64,000 bases of DNA from Gammaproteobacteria bacterium (GCA_009841635.1 VXLJ01000027.1:21125-85124); one strand, 5' to 3'; shown: positions 28,587-39,156, counted from the stretch's first letter. The notes: generated by a model from the sequence alone, not told the origin. Numbers and translations: made by a program.

Positions 28587-28778
28587 CTATTCGTCGTCGT
28601 ACTCAGGCGCTTGACCAATCACCAATTCACCCTTGTAGAACCCATCCGGGCTCACATGATGGCGCAGGTGAATTTCTGCTGTTAATGAATCCATGGAAAC
28701 CGCAGGCTTTTTGACTTTTTGGTGCGTACGGCGCTTATCGCGCTTGGAACGCGTTTTGCGGTTTTTTTGGACCGCCAT
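28587..28778 (-). CDS. rpmF: 50S ribosomal protein L32
   Basis: This 63-residue basic protein starts with MAVQKNRKTRSKRDKRR, the L32 signature, and contains LRHHVSPDGFYKGE. It is of the cysteine-free, zinc-independent type. It lies between yceD and plsX in the conserved order. Ribosome site GGGAG lies before the ATG. Confidence 0.97.
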   Translation of the reverse strand: MAVQKNRKTRSKRDKRRTHQKVKKPAVSMDSLTAEIHLRHHVSPDGFYKGELVIGQAPEYDDE

Positions 28779-28822
28779 GGGTCACTCCCGAGCTTCGGTC
28801 AATTGAGGCGCGTAATTATCAG

Positions 28823-29332
28823 CTAGGGTTCGAGAAGTTTGCGCAGGTTTTCAAAAGGTTTTTGAGTGAATTGCGTCGCTCGTGTTGGCAGTGCTTGGGT
28901 GGTCTCGCTTGCATCGAGTGCGATGCATTCGTGTTCCTTTTCATCTACTCGCCATGGAATGCTCATGATCAGGTCATCTTCCACAAGCTCGCACACCTGG
29001 ATGGGATTTTCTGTCACTACGATGACATCGGCCTCTTGAGCCACTCGCTCAGCAACGGCATCAGAGCGGACAATCACTGCATCAATCTCCGCTAGTATCG
29101 TGGTGGGCACCGTATTCGCGCACCGATGGCACGTGAGCTCTGCTTGGACACTGGCTGTACCACACATATGAACTCGATCGTGCTCATCTAGCTCAAACTT
29201 CAGATCCACCGCAACCGTGTCGCTTGTGCTAGCTAATTCGGTCGCAAGCCGCGAAAACGAGCGAAGCGGTACCGAGCCACGCCAGCTACGACGATGCCGT
29301 GCGTAATCGCTAGGCGAAACTTTCACGAACAT
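28823..29332 (-). CDS. yceD: YceD (DUF177) family protein
   Basis: This 169-residue protein has the family's CxxC (LTCHRCANTV) and the C-terminal region rich in acid and proline. YceD-family proteins are encoded next to rpmF and have been tied to 23S rRNA accumulation in plants and bacteria. Position and motif give the name; the biochemical role is not settled. Confidence 0.9.
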   Translation of the reverse strand: MFVKVSPSDYARHRRSWRGSVPLRSFSRLATELASTSDTVAVDLKFELDEHDRVHMCGTASVQAELTCHRCANTVPTTILAEIDAVIVRSDAVAERVAQEADVIVVTENPIQVCELVEDDLIMSIPWRVDEKEHECIALDASETTQALPTRATQFTQKPFENLRKLLEP

Positions 29333-29389
29333 TCGCTATAAAACGAAGAGTTGTTCAATGGTAACCTCAACCCCAAGAGGAGTGTTTGA

Positions 29390-29986
29390 TTGCCGTATCG
29401 CTTAGTTCTCGCATCAGGGTCCCGCTATCGCCAGCAGCAGTTGCGCGCAGCAGGCTATGAATTTGAATCGGTCAGCCCAAACATCGATGAATCGCCGCTA
29501 GAAAATGAAACTCCGGCAGAATTAGCCAGCCGGCTTGCATATCAAAAAGCGATCGCAGTTCTAACGTCGCGACCGAGTGCGATCGTGATTGGCGGTGACC
29601 AAGTTTGTAGTCTAAACAATGATGCGCTAGGGAAACCAGGCACAATCTCGAAAGCAATTGCGCAACTCCAACGGATGTCAAATCAGGTCGTGATATTTCA
29701 TAGTGCAGTTGCCGTTTTGGCAGCGCAGCAGGCCGCGCAATTCTGCGTTCCTACTGAAGTTCGGCTGCGTGAACTCAGTCAAACCGAGATTGAAAACTAC
29801 GTTGCGTTAGATTCGCCTCTTGACAGCGCAGGCGCAATCAAGTCCGAAAAACGTGGCTCACACTTATTTGAGAGCGTTTCTTCAAAGGATCCAAGCGCTC
29901 TAATTGGCTTGCCTCTCATTCAACTTGCCGCTACGCTTCGCGAGTTTGGTGTTAATCCGCTTCTGCCAACAAAGCCCAATACCTAG
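29390..29986 (+). CDS. Maf-family nucleoside triphosphate pyrophosphatase
   Basis: This 198-residue Maf protein hydrolyses non-canonical or modified NTPs to NMPs. The N-terminal LASGSRYRQQQL, VIGGDQVC (catalytic aspartate) and SAGAIKSEKRG regions are present. By position it corresponds to YceF (the m7GTP-type Maf). TTG start behind AAGAGGAG, the only plus-strand gene inside this long minus-strand block. Its 3' end overlaps rluC by 35 bp convergently. Confidence 0.9.
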   Translation: MPYRLVLASGSRYRQQQLRAAGYEFESVSPNIDESPLENETPAELASRLAYQKAIAVLTSRPSAIVIGGDQVCSLNNDALGKPGTISKAIAQLQRMSNQVVIFHSAVAVLAAQQAAQFCVPTEVRLRELSQTEIENYVALDSPLDSAGAIKSEKRGSHLFESVSSKDPSALIGLPLIQLAATLREFGVNPLLPTKPNT

Positions 29987-30854
29987 AAAAATCAAGCGGC
30001 ATAGGTGCTTGGAGGTCACCGACGTCGGGGATCCTCAACGAATTTGCGTGAAGCATGAGACGTGAGGGTTGCGGACGGAATGTCCGACTCCCATATTTGC
30101 GATCACCAAGAATTGGGTGTCCCGCGTGCTGGGCATGCACGCGAATTTGATGCGTGCGACCGGTCAAGGGTTTAGCACTGACCCAAGAGGCATGCGCACA
30201 ACGTTGGTCAATTTTGAAAAGCGTCCGCGAAGGTTGTCCGGTATGGCTGACACGAACCCTACGTTCCCCGTTCGGCATATGAAATCGCTCAAGCCGTGCA
30301 TCCACGCAAATCTCTGCGTCACCCCAAGCATTTGCGACAATTGCAACATAGGTCTTGCCAATCGCGCCATCGCGAAACAATTTTTGGTGCTTAAGCATGC
30401 TTTCACGTGTTTTCGTAACCACCAAACAACCAGAAGTTGCTTTGTCCAATCGATGCGCGAGCTGCAATCCTTCTAAATCGAATATGTGATTGAGCTGCTC
30501 GGCTAAGCCAAATTCCGCATCGATGCCGCCATGCACCAAAACACCTGCTGGTTTATTGATGACGATTAGGTCATCGTTTTCGTAAATGACTGAACGCTGA
30601 ATCAATTCGACAAACGCCGGCGTCGCGTCAGGTACGGCGCTACGCTGCGTTACGTATGCCGGTGGAATCCGGACCCGGTCATCCACTTGCAGTCGCGTAT
30701 TTGGTTTGCAGCGAGAACCATTTATGCGAACCTCACCACTGCGAATCATGCGATAGACGCGACTGCGCGGCACTCCACGCAATTGACCTAATAGAAAGTT
30801 ATCAAGACGTTGTCCGGCGTGTTCACCAATGACGACGGTTTGAACGCTTGTCAA
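29952..30854 (-). CDS. rluC: Pseudouridine synthase RluC
   Basis: This 300-residue enzyme has an N-terminal S4 RNA-binding domain (GQRLDNFLLGQLRGVPRSRVYRMI pattern at 14-60) and the RluA-family catalytic motif AHRLDKATSGCL with the nucleophilic aspartate. It also has GRTHQIRVH and GDRKYG. RluC modifies 23S rRNA U955, U2504 and U2580 in E. coli. Synteny with maf-yceD-rpmF supports RluC over RluA or RluD. Confidence 0.9.
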   Translation of the reverse strand: MTSVQTVVIGEHAGQRLDNFLLGQLRGVPRSRVYRMIRSGEVRINGSRCKPNTRLQVDDRVRIPPAYVTQRSAVPDATPAFVELIQRSVIYENDDLIVINKPAGVLVHGGIDAEFGLAEQLNHIFDLEGLQLAHRLDKATSGCLVVTKTRESMLKHQKLFRDGAIGKTYVAIVANAWGDAEICVDARLERFHMPNGERRVRVSHTGQPSRTLFKIDQRCAHASWVSAKPLTGRTHQIRVHAQHAGHPILGDRKYGSRTFRPQPSRLMLHANSLRIPDVGDLQAPMPLDFSRYWALLAEAD

Positions 30855-30877
30855 TATGCGAATTCGAGTTCGGCCGA

Positions 30878-32818
30878 CTAAGCCGTCGAATCAGAACTCA
30901 CCAGCCGAACATCCGTCACACGATGCAAGCGGCGTAGACTCACGATAACGAGCGAGACTTCCTGTAAATCAGTTACTTCTACCCAAATATCGGCCACTGC
31001 TTCTTGTTCTAACTTTGGGGCACCGAGTTGAAAGTTCACGACATTGACATTCAGCGCAGCAATCTCTCGCGTTATGTCTCGAATGAGATTCTTGCGATCA
31101 AGTGCTTTGAGACGTATATGCATCGTCGACTTCGCCACGTCAGTGGCTTGCAGCAAGTCGCTCACTTCAGCGTGAAGCTGGGCAATTTCCACAAGCATTT
31201 GCCGAGCTTTCATAGAGCCGAGTGCTACTTCAATAAACAAATCATCTGGCAAGTCGAAATCCAAGGCCGAGGCCGCTTCCTCGGGCGTTAGTTTCAAATT
31301 CAATCGATCGATTTCTTGCTGAACCCAATCACGTCCAGCATTCACGTTATAGGTGCGATCGAAGTCTTGGAAAAACGCGCGGAGCAAATCACGCGTTTTT
31401 GAGGACTTGTAGTACTTTAAGTCCCGATCGAGCCATTCCCGTTGGGGTTTGGCACGATCACTGGTGATGATTTCAACAGTTTGACCTGATTGCAACACCG
31501 TATTTAGTGCAACTTCGACGCCATCGACCAATGCACCCACACAATGCAACCCGATATCCGTATGCACCTTGAATGCGAAATCAAGTGCAGTCGAACCCGC
31601 TTCTAAGTCAATGACGTGGCGTTGCGGCGTGGAAACATAGGTCCTGCCCTCGCTTCTAGAGATGTCCTCGGCGTTTGACGCGTCATCATCAATGACATTC
31701 AAGCCTTCATGCCAGTTCAGAACCTCGCGCATCCAATCGATGTTCGCATCGTCCAGCGTCGCGTCGTTCTCGCCTTTGTAGCTCCAATGCGAGCAAACAC
31801 CAAGTTCGGAGTCCAAGTGCATTTCGCGCGTGCGAATTTGAACTTCAAGCACATGACCTTGCGGACCATAGACAGCCGTATGCAAGGATCGATAACCATT
31901 GGACTTCGGGTTGGCAATGTAATCGTCGAATTCGTTAGCGATGTGCGGCCAAGACGTATGCACGACGCCGAGTACCTGATAGCACTTTGGCACCGAATCA
32001 ACGATTACGCGAATCGCGAGAACGTCATGTACATCGTCGAAGTCGATGTTCTTTTCCCGCATCTTACGATAAACGCCATAGATGTTCTTTGCTCTGCCGA
32101 GTATTTCTGCGGAGATGCCAACTTCATCTAAACGCCATTCGAGGTCAGCTTGCAATTTGCCTACTAACTCCTCGCGTGCCGAACGACGTTCTGTGAATCG
32201 CGATGCGATTTCGTGATATGCATCTGGCTGCAAACAACGAAAGGCATAGTCCTCGAGCACCCATTTCAATTGCCAAATGCCAAGTCGATTGGCCAATGGC
32301 GCAAAAAAATGCAAGACCTCATGCGCGGTGCGAAGGCTCGTCGCAGAACCGTTAAAAATCAGCGGGTGCAGCTGCACCAATCGCTCAACCATCTTCAGCA
32401 CGACCACACGAGGATCGTCGATCATGGCGACCAGCATACGCCGCACGTTGTCAGCTTGGCGTGTGTTGCGCCGCACCTGCAACAACACGCTGTACGTTGC
32501 GGCAGAATCAGTACTCGAAAGTCGAACGAGCGTACGAAGCAATTTACCCGTATCACTGTTACCAATATCGTCGATATCTAGCTCACCGGCAAGTACTGCA
32601 AAAAATGCATAACCGGCTATCAGTGTTGGCGTATCCACTGGTAACTGACTCAATTGATCAGTGAGCAACGTTGCCCGTTCCAATTGTCCAGCAGCTTCCA
32701 GTGCTTCCTCAACACGCTGGAGCAACATCCGATCCGGATCAGTGATCCGAAAACGCAACGCTGCTTTGTCGAGCAACCCGGGAGGGCGTTTGGCGTAACC
32801 GTTCACGAGTTCAGTCAT
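30878..32818 (-). CDS. relA: RelA-type (p)ppGpp synthetase
   Basis: This 646-residue RelA/SpoT homologue has an N-terminal HD-like region (about 30-190) that has lost the histidine-aspartate metal ligands; the usual HDxxED segment reads AVLAGELDIDD. Hydrolase activity is therefore unlikely. The synthetase domain is intact (RAKNIYGVYRKMREK, DDVHDVLAIRV, NGYRSLHTAV). TGS (about 390-450) and a C-terminal ACT domain follow. I took ATG 32818, behind GGAG, rather than the in-frame codon 24 bp upstream. It overlaps recO by 8 bp. Confidence 0.9.
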   Translation of the reverse strand: MTELVNGYAKRPPGLLDKAALRFRITDPDRMLLQRVEEALEAAGQLERATLLTDQLSQLPVDTPTLIAGYAFFAVLAGELDIDDIGNSDTGKLLRTLVRLSSTDSAATYSVLLQVRRNTRQADNVRRMLVAMIDDPRVVVLKMVERLVQLHPLIFNGSATSLRTAHEVLHFFAPLANRLGIWQLKWVLEDYAFRCLQPDAYHEIASRFTERRSAREELVGKLQADLEWRLDEVGISAEILGRAKNIYGVYRKMREKNIDFDDVHDVLAIRVIVDSVPKCYQVLGVVHTSWPHIANEFDDYIANPKSNGYRSLHTAVYGPQGHVLEVQIRTREMHLDSELGVCSHWSYKGENDATLDDANIDWMREVLNWHEGLNVIDDDASNAEDISRSEGRTYVSTPQRHVIDLEAGSTALDFAFKVHTDIGLHCVGALVDGVEVALNTVLQSGQTVEIITSDRAKPQREWLDRDLKYYKSSKTRDLLRAFFQDFDRTYNVNAGRDWVQQEIDRLNLKLTPEEAASALDFDLPDDLFIEVALGSMKARQMLVEIAQLHAEVSDLLQATDVAKSTMHIRLKALDRKNLIRDITREIAALNVNVVNFQLGAPKLEQEAVADIWVEVTDLQEVSLVIVSLRRLHRVTDVRLVSSDSTA

Positions 32819-33530
32819 AACGCGTTGTCTCCGATGCCGCATCGCGGTACTGTTTAGCAGATAACAGCGTCCGCGCTTTGATCTCTCGCTCGCCTAAATG
32901 GTGATCTAGCGCTTGGCGCAGCACCAATTTTGCGACTCGCCGGCTTTCTTCGCTATGAAAATCGTCGCTTGAAATATCTAGTAACACTCTGCCAGAATAT
33001 TGATTTGACGAAGATTCAGACGCACGACAGAAGCCCTCGCGGGGTTCGAACGCGTAATTAATCGCAGCGTCAATCCCATGGCCTGATGACTGTTCGCGAT
33101 CAAACGAAATCGCATAGCCAAGTGCGCTCAAATACTTGCGCTCGAATACACGCAAGGTCTTTTCAAGTTCGTTGGCGTGATCGTTAAGACGTGTGAGGGC
33201 ATCTGAGTAGATACCGTATACCCGCTCGACTTGCTGATTCTCATGTATACCTCGCCGGAGCAACTCATTTAAATACAAGCCTGCGTAGAGCGCTTCGTCA
33301 GACAAGGCATATGTCGTTTCTAGCTCACAAGACCGCAAGGTCACCAATCCCATGCGAGCGCGCCAACTCATGCTGTATTCACAAAATAAATCGATGGGCA
33401 CGGCATGCTGTCTCTTAGCGCCTCGATAAATGGCATGCACGCTGCGAGAATCGCTCGTTAGCAATTCCAGCAGCAAACTCGTTTCGCTATAAGGTCGTCG
33501 CCGAATCACATAGCAACGCTCGTTGATCAC
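32811..33530 (-). CDS. recO: DNA repair protein RecO
   Basis: This 239-residue protein has an N-terminal OB fold (CYVIRRRPYSETSLLLELLT at 6-25, then the GAKR motif) and the helical C-terminal domain. RecO anneals ssDNA coated by SSB and helps RecR load RecA. It lies 6 bp downstream of era, as in most gammaproteobacteria. Confidence 0.92.
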   Translation of the reverse strand: MINERCYVIRRRPYSETSLLLELLTSDSRSVHAIYRGAKRQHAVPIDLFCEYSMSWRARMGLVTLRSCELETTYALSDEALYAGLYLNELLRRGIHENQQVERVYGIYSDALTRLNDHANELEKTLRVFERKYLSALGYAISFDREQSSGHGIDAAINYAFEPREGFCRASESSSNQYSGRVLLDISSDDFHSEESRRVAKLVLRQALDHHLGEREIKARTLLSAKQYRDAASETTRYD

Positions 33531-33536
33531 ATCAAA

Positions 33537-34433
33537 TTACCGATAACCGAGATTTGCGAGGCTTTTGCGATCGTCAGTCCAGTTTGACCTGACTCTCACA
33601 TGTAAACGCAAATCAACGGATTTATCGAGCAATGTCGCAATGTTGCGACGGGCGGTTGCGCCGATTGACCTGAGGCGACTGCCACCTTTGCCTATCACGA
33701 TCCGTTTCTGACTGGATCGTTCAATACAAATGGACGCATAAATCGTAACGGCGGATTCCTCGTCTTCGAACTGCTCGACGATAACGGTGCTTCGGTGTGG
33801 CAGTTCCGCACCGAGCTGACGAACGACTTGCTCGCGAATCAGCTCGCCGACCAGAAACGATGTAGAGCGGTCGGTGATTTCGTCGGCCTTGTATAGATGA
33901 GGTCCGTTTGGTAGTTGGGCTGCAACGACATCTAATAAGAGGCTTAGACCTTCGTTGCGCAATGCGGCAACAGGAACTATTGCGCGAAAGGGGTGCCGTT
34001 GCGCCAGCTCATCGATTAACGGCAATAGCCGCTTCTTGTCCTTTACGCGATCAATTTTTGTAATCACGCAAACGACTGGCACATCGGTGGTTTTGAGATA
34101 CTTCAGCACCGTCGCATCGCCGTCTCGCCATCCTGTGCCTTCAACGAGAAACAAGATCACGTCGACGTCGTTTAGCGTGCTCAATGCCTGGCGATTCATG
34201 TAGCGCTCGATCGAGCGACCTGATCGGCCTGCCTGAGCATTAATGCCTGGCGTATCCAAGAACAAGAACTGGCACAAATCTCGGGTAAGGACGCCTAGCA
34301 ACTGATGCCGGGTGGTCTGTGGCTTGCGCGACGTAATGCTCAATTTGGTGTCAAGACAATGATTGAGCAGTGTCGATTTGCCGACATTGGGTCTGCCTAG
34401 GATCGTGACATATCCCGTCGTCGTATCGCTCAT
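33537..34433 (-). CDS. era: GTPase Era
   Basis: This 298-residue GTPase for 16S rRNA maturation has G1 GRPNVGKST (12-20), G3 DTPG, G4 TKID and a C-terminal KH domain with IGKGGSRLRSIG. I took the ATG at 34433, which overlaps the upstream rnc-like stop as ATGA, instead of a longer in-frame start. The longer version would add 67 unconserved residues that only reflect the other frame of the upstream gene. Confidence 0.96.
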   Translation of the reverse strand: MSDTTTGYVTILGRPNVGKSTLLNHCLDTKLSITSRKPQTTRHQLLGVLTRDLCQFLFLDTPGINAQAGRSGRSIERYMNRQALSTLNDVDVILFLVEGTGWRDGDATVLKYLKTTDVPVVCVITKIDRVKDKKRLLPLIDELAQRHPFRAIVPVAALRNEGLSLLLDVVAAQLPNGPHLYKADEITDRSTSFLVGELIREQVVRQLGAELPHRSTVIVEQFEDEESAVTIYASICIERSSQKRIVIGKGGSRLRSIGATARRNIATLLDKSVDLRLHVRVRSNWTDDRKSLANLGYR

Positions 34434-35116
34434 GGCTGACTCAGAGAATCCATCAAGTCTTGAGCAGCTAGCCGTTCTGCTTCCCTTTTTGACTTCGCAG
34501 TCGCGTTTCCTAAAGCAGTCAGGCCGTGAATCGAGCATCTCACAACCCATGTTTCGGTTGGCTCGTCCGACGCGATTTGTTTGTGGTTCAGCACTCTGTA
34601 CGCCGGAGGGGCTAGGTTGTGCGCAGACGCCCACTCTTGTAGCAGCGTCTTAGGATGTTTTTGAGGATGAGGATTCTCGAGTATTTCCGGCGTGCAAACG
34701 TGTCGATTGACGAATTCCTGAGCCGCCTGGATACCGCCGTCCATACAAATCGCACCGATCACGGCTTCTAGCGCGTCGGCACAAACTTTCGAGGATCCAT
34801 GCGGGTCATTCGTGACGCTGCGACCAAACACGAGCCGGCGGTCAATGCCAAGCTCTTGCGCAATGGAAGTCAAGCGCTGATTGCTTACAAGTGCGGCTTT
34901 GCGCTCCGCCAACAAACCCACCTGCTCTGCCATGCCATGCTTATCGAGCAGAGCCTTTGTGACAGCATAACCTAGCACTGAATCACCAAGAAATTCCAAG
35001 TGTTCATTGTCCTCGCTTTGCGCGCTTGCATGAACTAATGCTCGCTCAAGCAAACGCTCATCTTCAAAGTGATAACCGCAAGCTTGTTGAAGCTGCGCGA
35101 GGTCTGCAGTCTTCAT
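34430..35116 (-). CDS. Second ribonuclease III
   Basis: This 228-residue protein is a full RNase III with catalytic domain and C-terminal dsRNA-binding domain. The catalytic acids fall at Glu38, Glu41, Asp45, Asp114 and Glu117, the same numbers as in E. coli Rnc, in NEHLEFLGDSVLGY and ADALEAVIGA. It is next to, and on the same strand as, another rnc gene upstream (32-bp gap) and shows only modest similarity to it. Its length and numbering fit E. coli Rnc slightly better than the other copy. Which one is the housekeeping enzyme is unclear. Confidence 0.88.
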   Translation of the reverse strand: MKTADLAQLQQACGYHFEDERLLERALVHASAQSEDNEHLEFLGDSVLGYAVTKALLDKHGMAEQVGLLAERKAALVSNQRLTSIAQELGIDRRLVFGRSVTNDPHGSSKVCADALEAVIGAICMDGGIQAAQEFVNRHVCTPEILENPHPQKHPKTLLQEWASAHNLAPPAYRVLNHKQIASDEPTETWVVRCSIHGLTALGNATAKSKREAERLAAQDLMDSLSQP

Positions 35117-35148
35117 CGAACTAGCTAGCGATCAAAGTCGAAAGCCCT

Positions 35149-35859
35149 TCAGCTGCCATTCGACATGACACCCAGTGCGCCGAGTATTTCTATCGCTGCT
35201 TCCGTTTCCGCTGCCTTTCGAGTCTCTGCACGCCCAGTTCGAGTGATCGCAAGATTCTTGATGGTGCATTTCACATACCAGAGCGAATCGCCGCTTTGAG
35301 TTGCATCCTGCGTGACAGAGTATTCGGGATATTCGAAACCTTGTTTTTTCAACCAGTTCTGCAAGGCCGTTTTAGGATGCACTTTCGTTTCCTGCAACGT
35401 AGGTAACGTTTGCATCACGTATTTGTCGATAAATTTATGTGCAGGCCGCAAGCCACCATCGAGGTAAATCGCGCCAATTAGCGCTTCAACCGCATCTGCA
35501 AACATTTTGGTCCCACGGCTCTCAGACTGGTAGAGACCTTTACCCATTTCCAAAACATCCGTAATACCGAGATTCAGCGCGACCGATAAGAGATGGGCAT
35601 TGTTCACGCTCATGATCTTCATTTGCGTGAGTGTGCCTTCGTCTACTTCTGCGTATTTCTTGAACAAAATCTCTGAAACGACCAAATCTAAAACTGCGTC
35701 GCCTAGAAACTCCAATCGTTCATTGTTGGCCACTTCCATGCTGGCATGGGTGAGCGCGACATCTAATAGGGTGATATCTTTAAACCGATAGCCAATGCGT
35801 TGTTGCAAGCGCCAATGCCGGAACAATAGCGGCAGGTTTTGGAAGAAAGAGAGCGTCAT
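35149..35859 (-). CDS. rnc: Ribonuclease III
   Basis: This 236-residue RNase III has the canonical signature [15 protein letters not shown] and catalytic acids Glu47, Glu50, Asp54, Asp122 and Glu125 ([11 protein letters not shown]), followed by a dsRNA-binding domain ([14 protein letters not shown] onward). It processes rRNA precursors and structured mRNAs. It overlaps lepA by 4 bp. lepB, which normally separates lepA from rnc, is absent. Confidence 0.92.
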   Translation of the reverse strand: MTLSFFQNLPLLFRHWRLQQRIGYRFKDITLLDVALTHASMEVANNERLEFLGDAVLDLVVSEILFKKYAEVDEGTLTQMKIMSVNNAHLLSVALNLGITDVLEMGKGLYQSESRGTKMFADAVEALIGAIYLDGGLRPAHKFIDKYVMQTLPTLQETKVHPKTALQNWLKKQGFEYPEYSVTQDATQSGDSLWYVKCTIKNLAITRTGRAETRKAAETEAAIEILGALGVMSNGS

Positions 35860-37655
35860 CTTCCGACCGTTAGAGCGGCGAGAAAGGCAGCTTGAGGAAT
35901 ATCGACCTTCCCGACTTGCTTCATGCGCTTCTTGCCTTCCTTTTGTTTTTCCAACAATTTCTTTTTACGCGTGACATCGCCACCGTAGCATTTCGCGGTA
36001 ACGTTTTTTCTATAAGCCTTTACGGTCGTCCGTGCGATGACCTGTCGGCCAATCGCAGCTTGAATTGCGACATCGAACATCTGGCGTGGAATGAGCGCTT
36101 TCATCGAGGACGCGAGTTCGCGACCGCGTGCGTTTGCTAGGTCTCGATGCACAATCATGGCCAAGCTGTCTACCCGATCGCCATTAATAAGCACATCCAC
36201 CTTGACTAAAGGTGCAGCTTCGAAGCGATCGAACGCGTAGTCCAACGACCCATACCCTCGACTCACTGATTTCAGTTTGTCGAAAAAGTCCATGACCACT
36301 TCGCTCATCGGGATATCGAAACGCAAGGCGACCTGACCACCAGTGAAATGCATCTGTTTTTGTACGCCGCGGCGATTAATGCAAAGTTCGATGACATTGC
36401 CAAGGTAATCGTGCGGTACGAGGATGTTTACTTCCGCAATCGGTTCGCGAATTTCGTCGATACCACCTGTATCGTCAAGTTGTGAGGGGTTATCGACCAG
36501 CGCAACACTGCCACTTCGATCCACCACCTCATAGATGACCGAAGGCGCAGAAGTGATCAAATCTAAGTCGTACTCGCGTTCAAGGCGTTCTTGTACGATC
36601 TCCATATGGAGCATCCCTAGAAAACCACAGCGGAAGCCAAATCCCAGTGCATCTGATGTCTCAACTTCAAATTGCAGCGACGCATCATTGAGGCACAGCT
36701 TTTCTAAAGCGATCCGCATCGCAGCAAAATCGTCTGAATTGGATGGGTACAAACCAGCATAAATCTGCGGTTTCACTTTCGCGAAGCCAGGCAACGGCGG
36801 CGTTGCGCTATTGGCTCGTATCAATGTATCGCCAACAGGCGCACCGTGAATCGCCTTGATTCCTGCTACGACATAACCGACTTCGCCACATTCCAAGGAA
36901 TCGACAGCCTTGCGATGAGGTGTAAATACGCCGACTTCATCCACGACATGCGAATGACCAACCGAGTTTGCGACGATTCGGTCACCCTTCTTTAGGCCAC
37001 CGGCGAACACGCGAACCAAAGATACGACGCCAAGATAGTTATCGAACCACGAATCGATGATCAGCGCTTGCAGTTCGTCGTGCTCTGCTTGCTCTGGAGC
37101 TGGGATGCGTTCAATAAGTTGCTCCAGTACCTCACTCACACCTTCACCAGTTTTAGCGCTGATCTTCAGAATGTTGTCGGTCGAGAGACCGATGATCTCG
37201 TCGATTTCATTCGCAACCCGGTCTGGCTCGGCCATCGGCAAGTCCATCTTATTGAGAACGGGCAATACCTCGACACCGCATTCGATAGCGTTGTAGCACG
37301 TAGCAACCGATTGTGCTTCCACACCTTGTGCAGCGTCCACGACCAAGAGTGCGCCGTCGCAAGCCGTTAGCGACCTTGACACCTCATAGCTGAAATCCAC
37401 GTGTCCAGGCGTGTCTATCAGATTAAGTTGGTACGTCTGGCCGTCTTCTGCGGTATATGCCAAGCGCACGCTCTGCGATTTGATGGTGATCCCTCGCTCG
37501 CGTTCTAAATCCATCGAATCCAGAACTTGCTCAGCCATTTCGCGCTCTTGCAAACCGCCACAGCTCTGGATCAAGCGATCGGCTAGCGTGGACTTGCCGT
37601 GATCAATGTGCGCGATGATCGAAAAATTTCGAATGTGGCTAGTAGGACTGCCCAT
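35856..37655 (-). CDS. lepA: Elongation factor 4 (LepA)
   Basis: This 599-residue translational GTPase has G1 [10 protein letters not shown]3 DTPGHVDF and G4 NKMDLP, then domains II and III, and the LepA-specific C-terminal domain ending with [18 protein letters not shown]. It is nearly identical in length to E. coli LepA (599). It begins the lepA-rnc-rnc-era-recO-relA run, all overlapping or closely spaced. Confidence 0.97.
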   Translation of the reverse strand: MGSPTSHIRNFSIIAHIDHGKSTLADRLIQSCGGLQEREMAEQVLDSMDLERERGITIKSQSVRLAYTAEDGQTYQLNLIDTPGHVDFSYEVSRSLTACDGALLVVDAAQGVEAQSVATCYNAIECGVEVLPVLNKMDLPMAEPDRVANEIDEIIGLSTDNILKISAKTGEGVSEVLEQLIERIPAPEQAEHDELQALIIDSWFDNYLGVVSLVRVFAGGLKKGDRIVANSVGHSHVVDEVGVFTPHRKAVDSLECGEVGYVVAGIKAIHGAPVGDTLIRANSATPPLPGFAKVKPQIYAGLYPSNSDDFAAMRIALEKLCLNDASLQFEVETSDALGFGFRCGFLGMLHMEIVQERLEREYDLDLITSAPSVIYEVVDRSGSVALVDNPSQLDDTGGIDEIREPIAEVNILVPHDYLGNVIELCINRRGVQKQMHFTGGQVALRFDIPMSEVVMDFFDKLKSVSRGYGSLDYAFDRFEAAPLVKVDVLINGDRVDSLAMIVHRDLANARGRELASSMKALIPRQMFDVAIQAAIGRQVIARTTVKAYRKNVTAKCYGGDVTRKKKLLEKQKEGKKRMKQVGKVDIPQAAFLAALTVGR

Positions 37656-37665
37656 GGCAGGTCGA

Positions 37666-39156
37666 TTAAGCGTCGACGTAGCGTCGTTTAAGGTGGGATA
37701 TGTAAGAACGTGCCGACATTTCGCTACCAGTCACTGATTGGATGAGTTGCTCACCTTCCATCAGGCTGCCTTGCGCATGGATATTCTCGGCCAACCAAGT
37801 TGATATCGCGCTGAAATCGCCTTGTCGGATGCGTTCTGTCTGCTCGCCAATTTTATGAATGCAGGCTTCTTGGAGTTGCGCAGCAAAAATCGCACCGAGC
37901 AGATAGCACGGAAAATACCCGAACAAGCCGGCAAACCAATGAATATCCTGCATGCACCCATCCTGGTAATTGCCACGCGTGTCGACGCCCAGCATGTCTC
38001 GCATGTGCAGATTCCATGCATCAGGGATGTCTTTGACTGCTAATTCACCCTTACAAAGTTGCTTTTCCAAGGCATAACGCAGCAGTATGTGAAAGGGATA
38101 CGTCATTTCATCCGCATAGACTCGAATCAATCCGCGATTTACGAAGCGAACCGCTCTACGGAAATTGTCTAGTGACCAGCCTGTTGTGTCATCTGTGGGT
38201 CGTAGGTGTTCTTCAACCAATGGGTACACGAATTCAAGAAAAGCGTCGCTACGGCAAACTTGCATTTCCATAAATAACGACTGGCTTTCGTGCACTGCCA
38301 TGCCTGTTGGTTCACCAGCAAATTGAAGCACCCATTCGCTTGGTTGGTTCTGCGTGTAGCGCGCATGTCCAGTCTCATGAAAAACCGCGAACAACGATTC
38401 TGAAAAATCGTCTTGACTAAGACGCGTCGTAATACGAGCGTCGAAAGCGTTGCCGCACGAAAACGGGTGTGCGCTCTGATCGAGTCGCCCGCGACCAAAA
38501 TCGAAACCGAGTTCTTGCATGCAAATTTCGGCAAGAGCTAGTTGATCATCAGCTTTGAAAATACCTGCCATGCGAGTAGGCGCTTGCTGTGCGGCTTCGA
38601 CTTTGGGCACGGCATTCACGAGAAATTCACGAATGTCCGCAAACATCCCGTCGACACTGGCTTGCTGAATGCCTGGTTCGTATTGGTTCATTAGCGCGTC
38701 GTAGGGATCGAGATCGAATGTTTCACCTAAACACTGACTGATTTGAATCGCTATCCCTATCGCATGCTCAAGTTTTGGCAACACCGACGACCAATCATTG
38801 TTCGGCCGAGCTTGTTGCCAAGTAACTTCACAATCCGAGTAAACCCGTTTCGACTCTTTTAGCAGATCAGCTGGAATCGCAAGCGCGTTTTTATGAGCAT
38901 AGCCTGCAACCCGTAGGTTTGCGTGTTGCATAGGCGTCAACTCCTCGTCGGCCGCAGCAGCCAACAAATCCGCAAATTCCTCGCTCGAAATGAGTTTTTG
39001 GCGCAAGCCAGCGGTCAACGCAACAACTTCGGCGCGGTTTGGCATGCCCGCGGGTTTCATGTTCGTGGATTCATCCCAGTTGGACAGGTCCAACATATGA
39101 TCAAGTGCCTTAATTTCCGCGATTTTTGATTCAAGCGTCGCGTATGCCTGGCTCAA
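37666..39156 (-). CDS. M32-family carboxypeptidase (Taq type)
   Basis: This 496-residue cytosolic zinc carboxypeptidase has HETGH (His260, Glu261, His264) and Glu290 (AVHESQS) as the third ligand. Family motifs [13 protein letters not shown] and the C-terminal [14 protein letters not shown] region are complete. It removes residues from peptide C-termini with broad specificity. It lies 10 bp upstream of lepA and may be cotranscribed with it. Confidence 0.93.
   Translation of the reverse strand: MSQAYATLESKIAEIKALDHMLDLSNWDESTNMKPAGMPNRAEVVALTAGLRQKLISSEEFADLLAAAADEELTPMQHANLRVAGYAHKNALAIPADLLKESKRVYSDCEVTWQQARPNNDWSSVLPKLEHAIGIAIQISQCLGETFDLDPYDALMNQYEPGIQQASVDGMFADIREFLVNAVPKVEAAQQAPTRMAGIFKADDQLALAEICMQELGFDFGRGRLDQSAHPFSCGNAFDARITTRLSQDDFSESLFAVFHETGHARYTQNQPSEWVLQFAGEPTGMAVHESQSLFMEMQVCRSDAFLEFVYPLVEEHLRPTDDTTGWSLDNFRRAVRFVNRGLIRVYADEMTYPFHILLRYALEKQLCKGELAVKDIPDAWNLHMRDMLGVDTRGNYQDGCMQDIHWFAGLFGYFPCYLLGAIFAAQLQEACIHKIGEQTERIRQGDFSAISTWLAENIHAQGSLMEGEQLIQSVTGSEMSARSYISHLKRRYVDA

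Noticed and set aside
34433..34634. A longer Era start, adding 67 residues
   Set aside because: The extra residues lie inside the upstream RNase III gene in another frame, and the ATG at 34433 with an ATGA overlap begins exactly where Era homologues begin.
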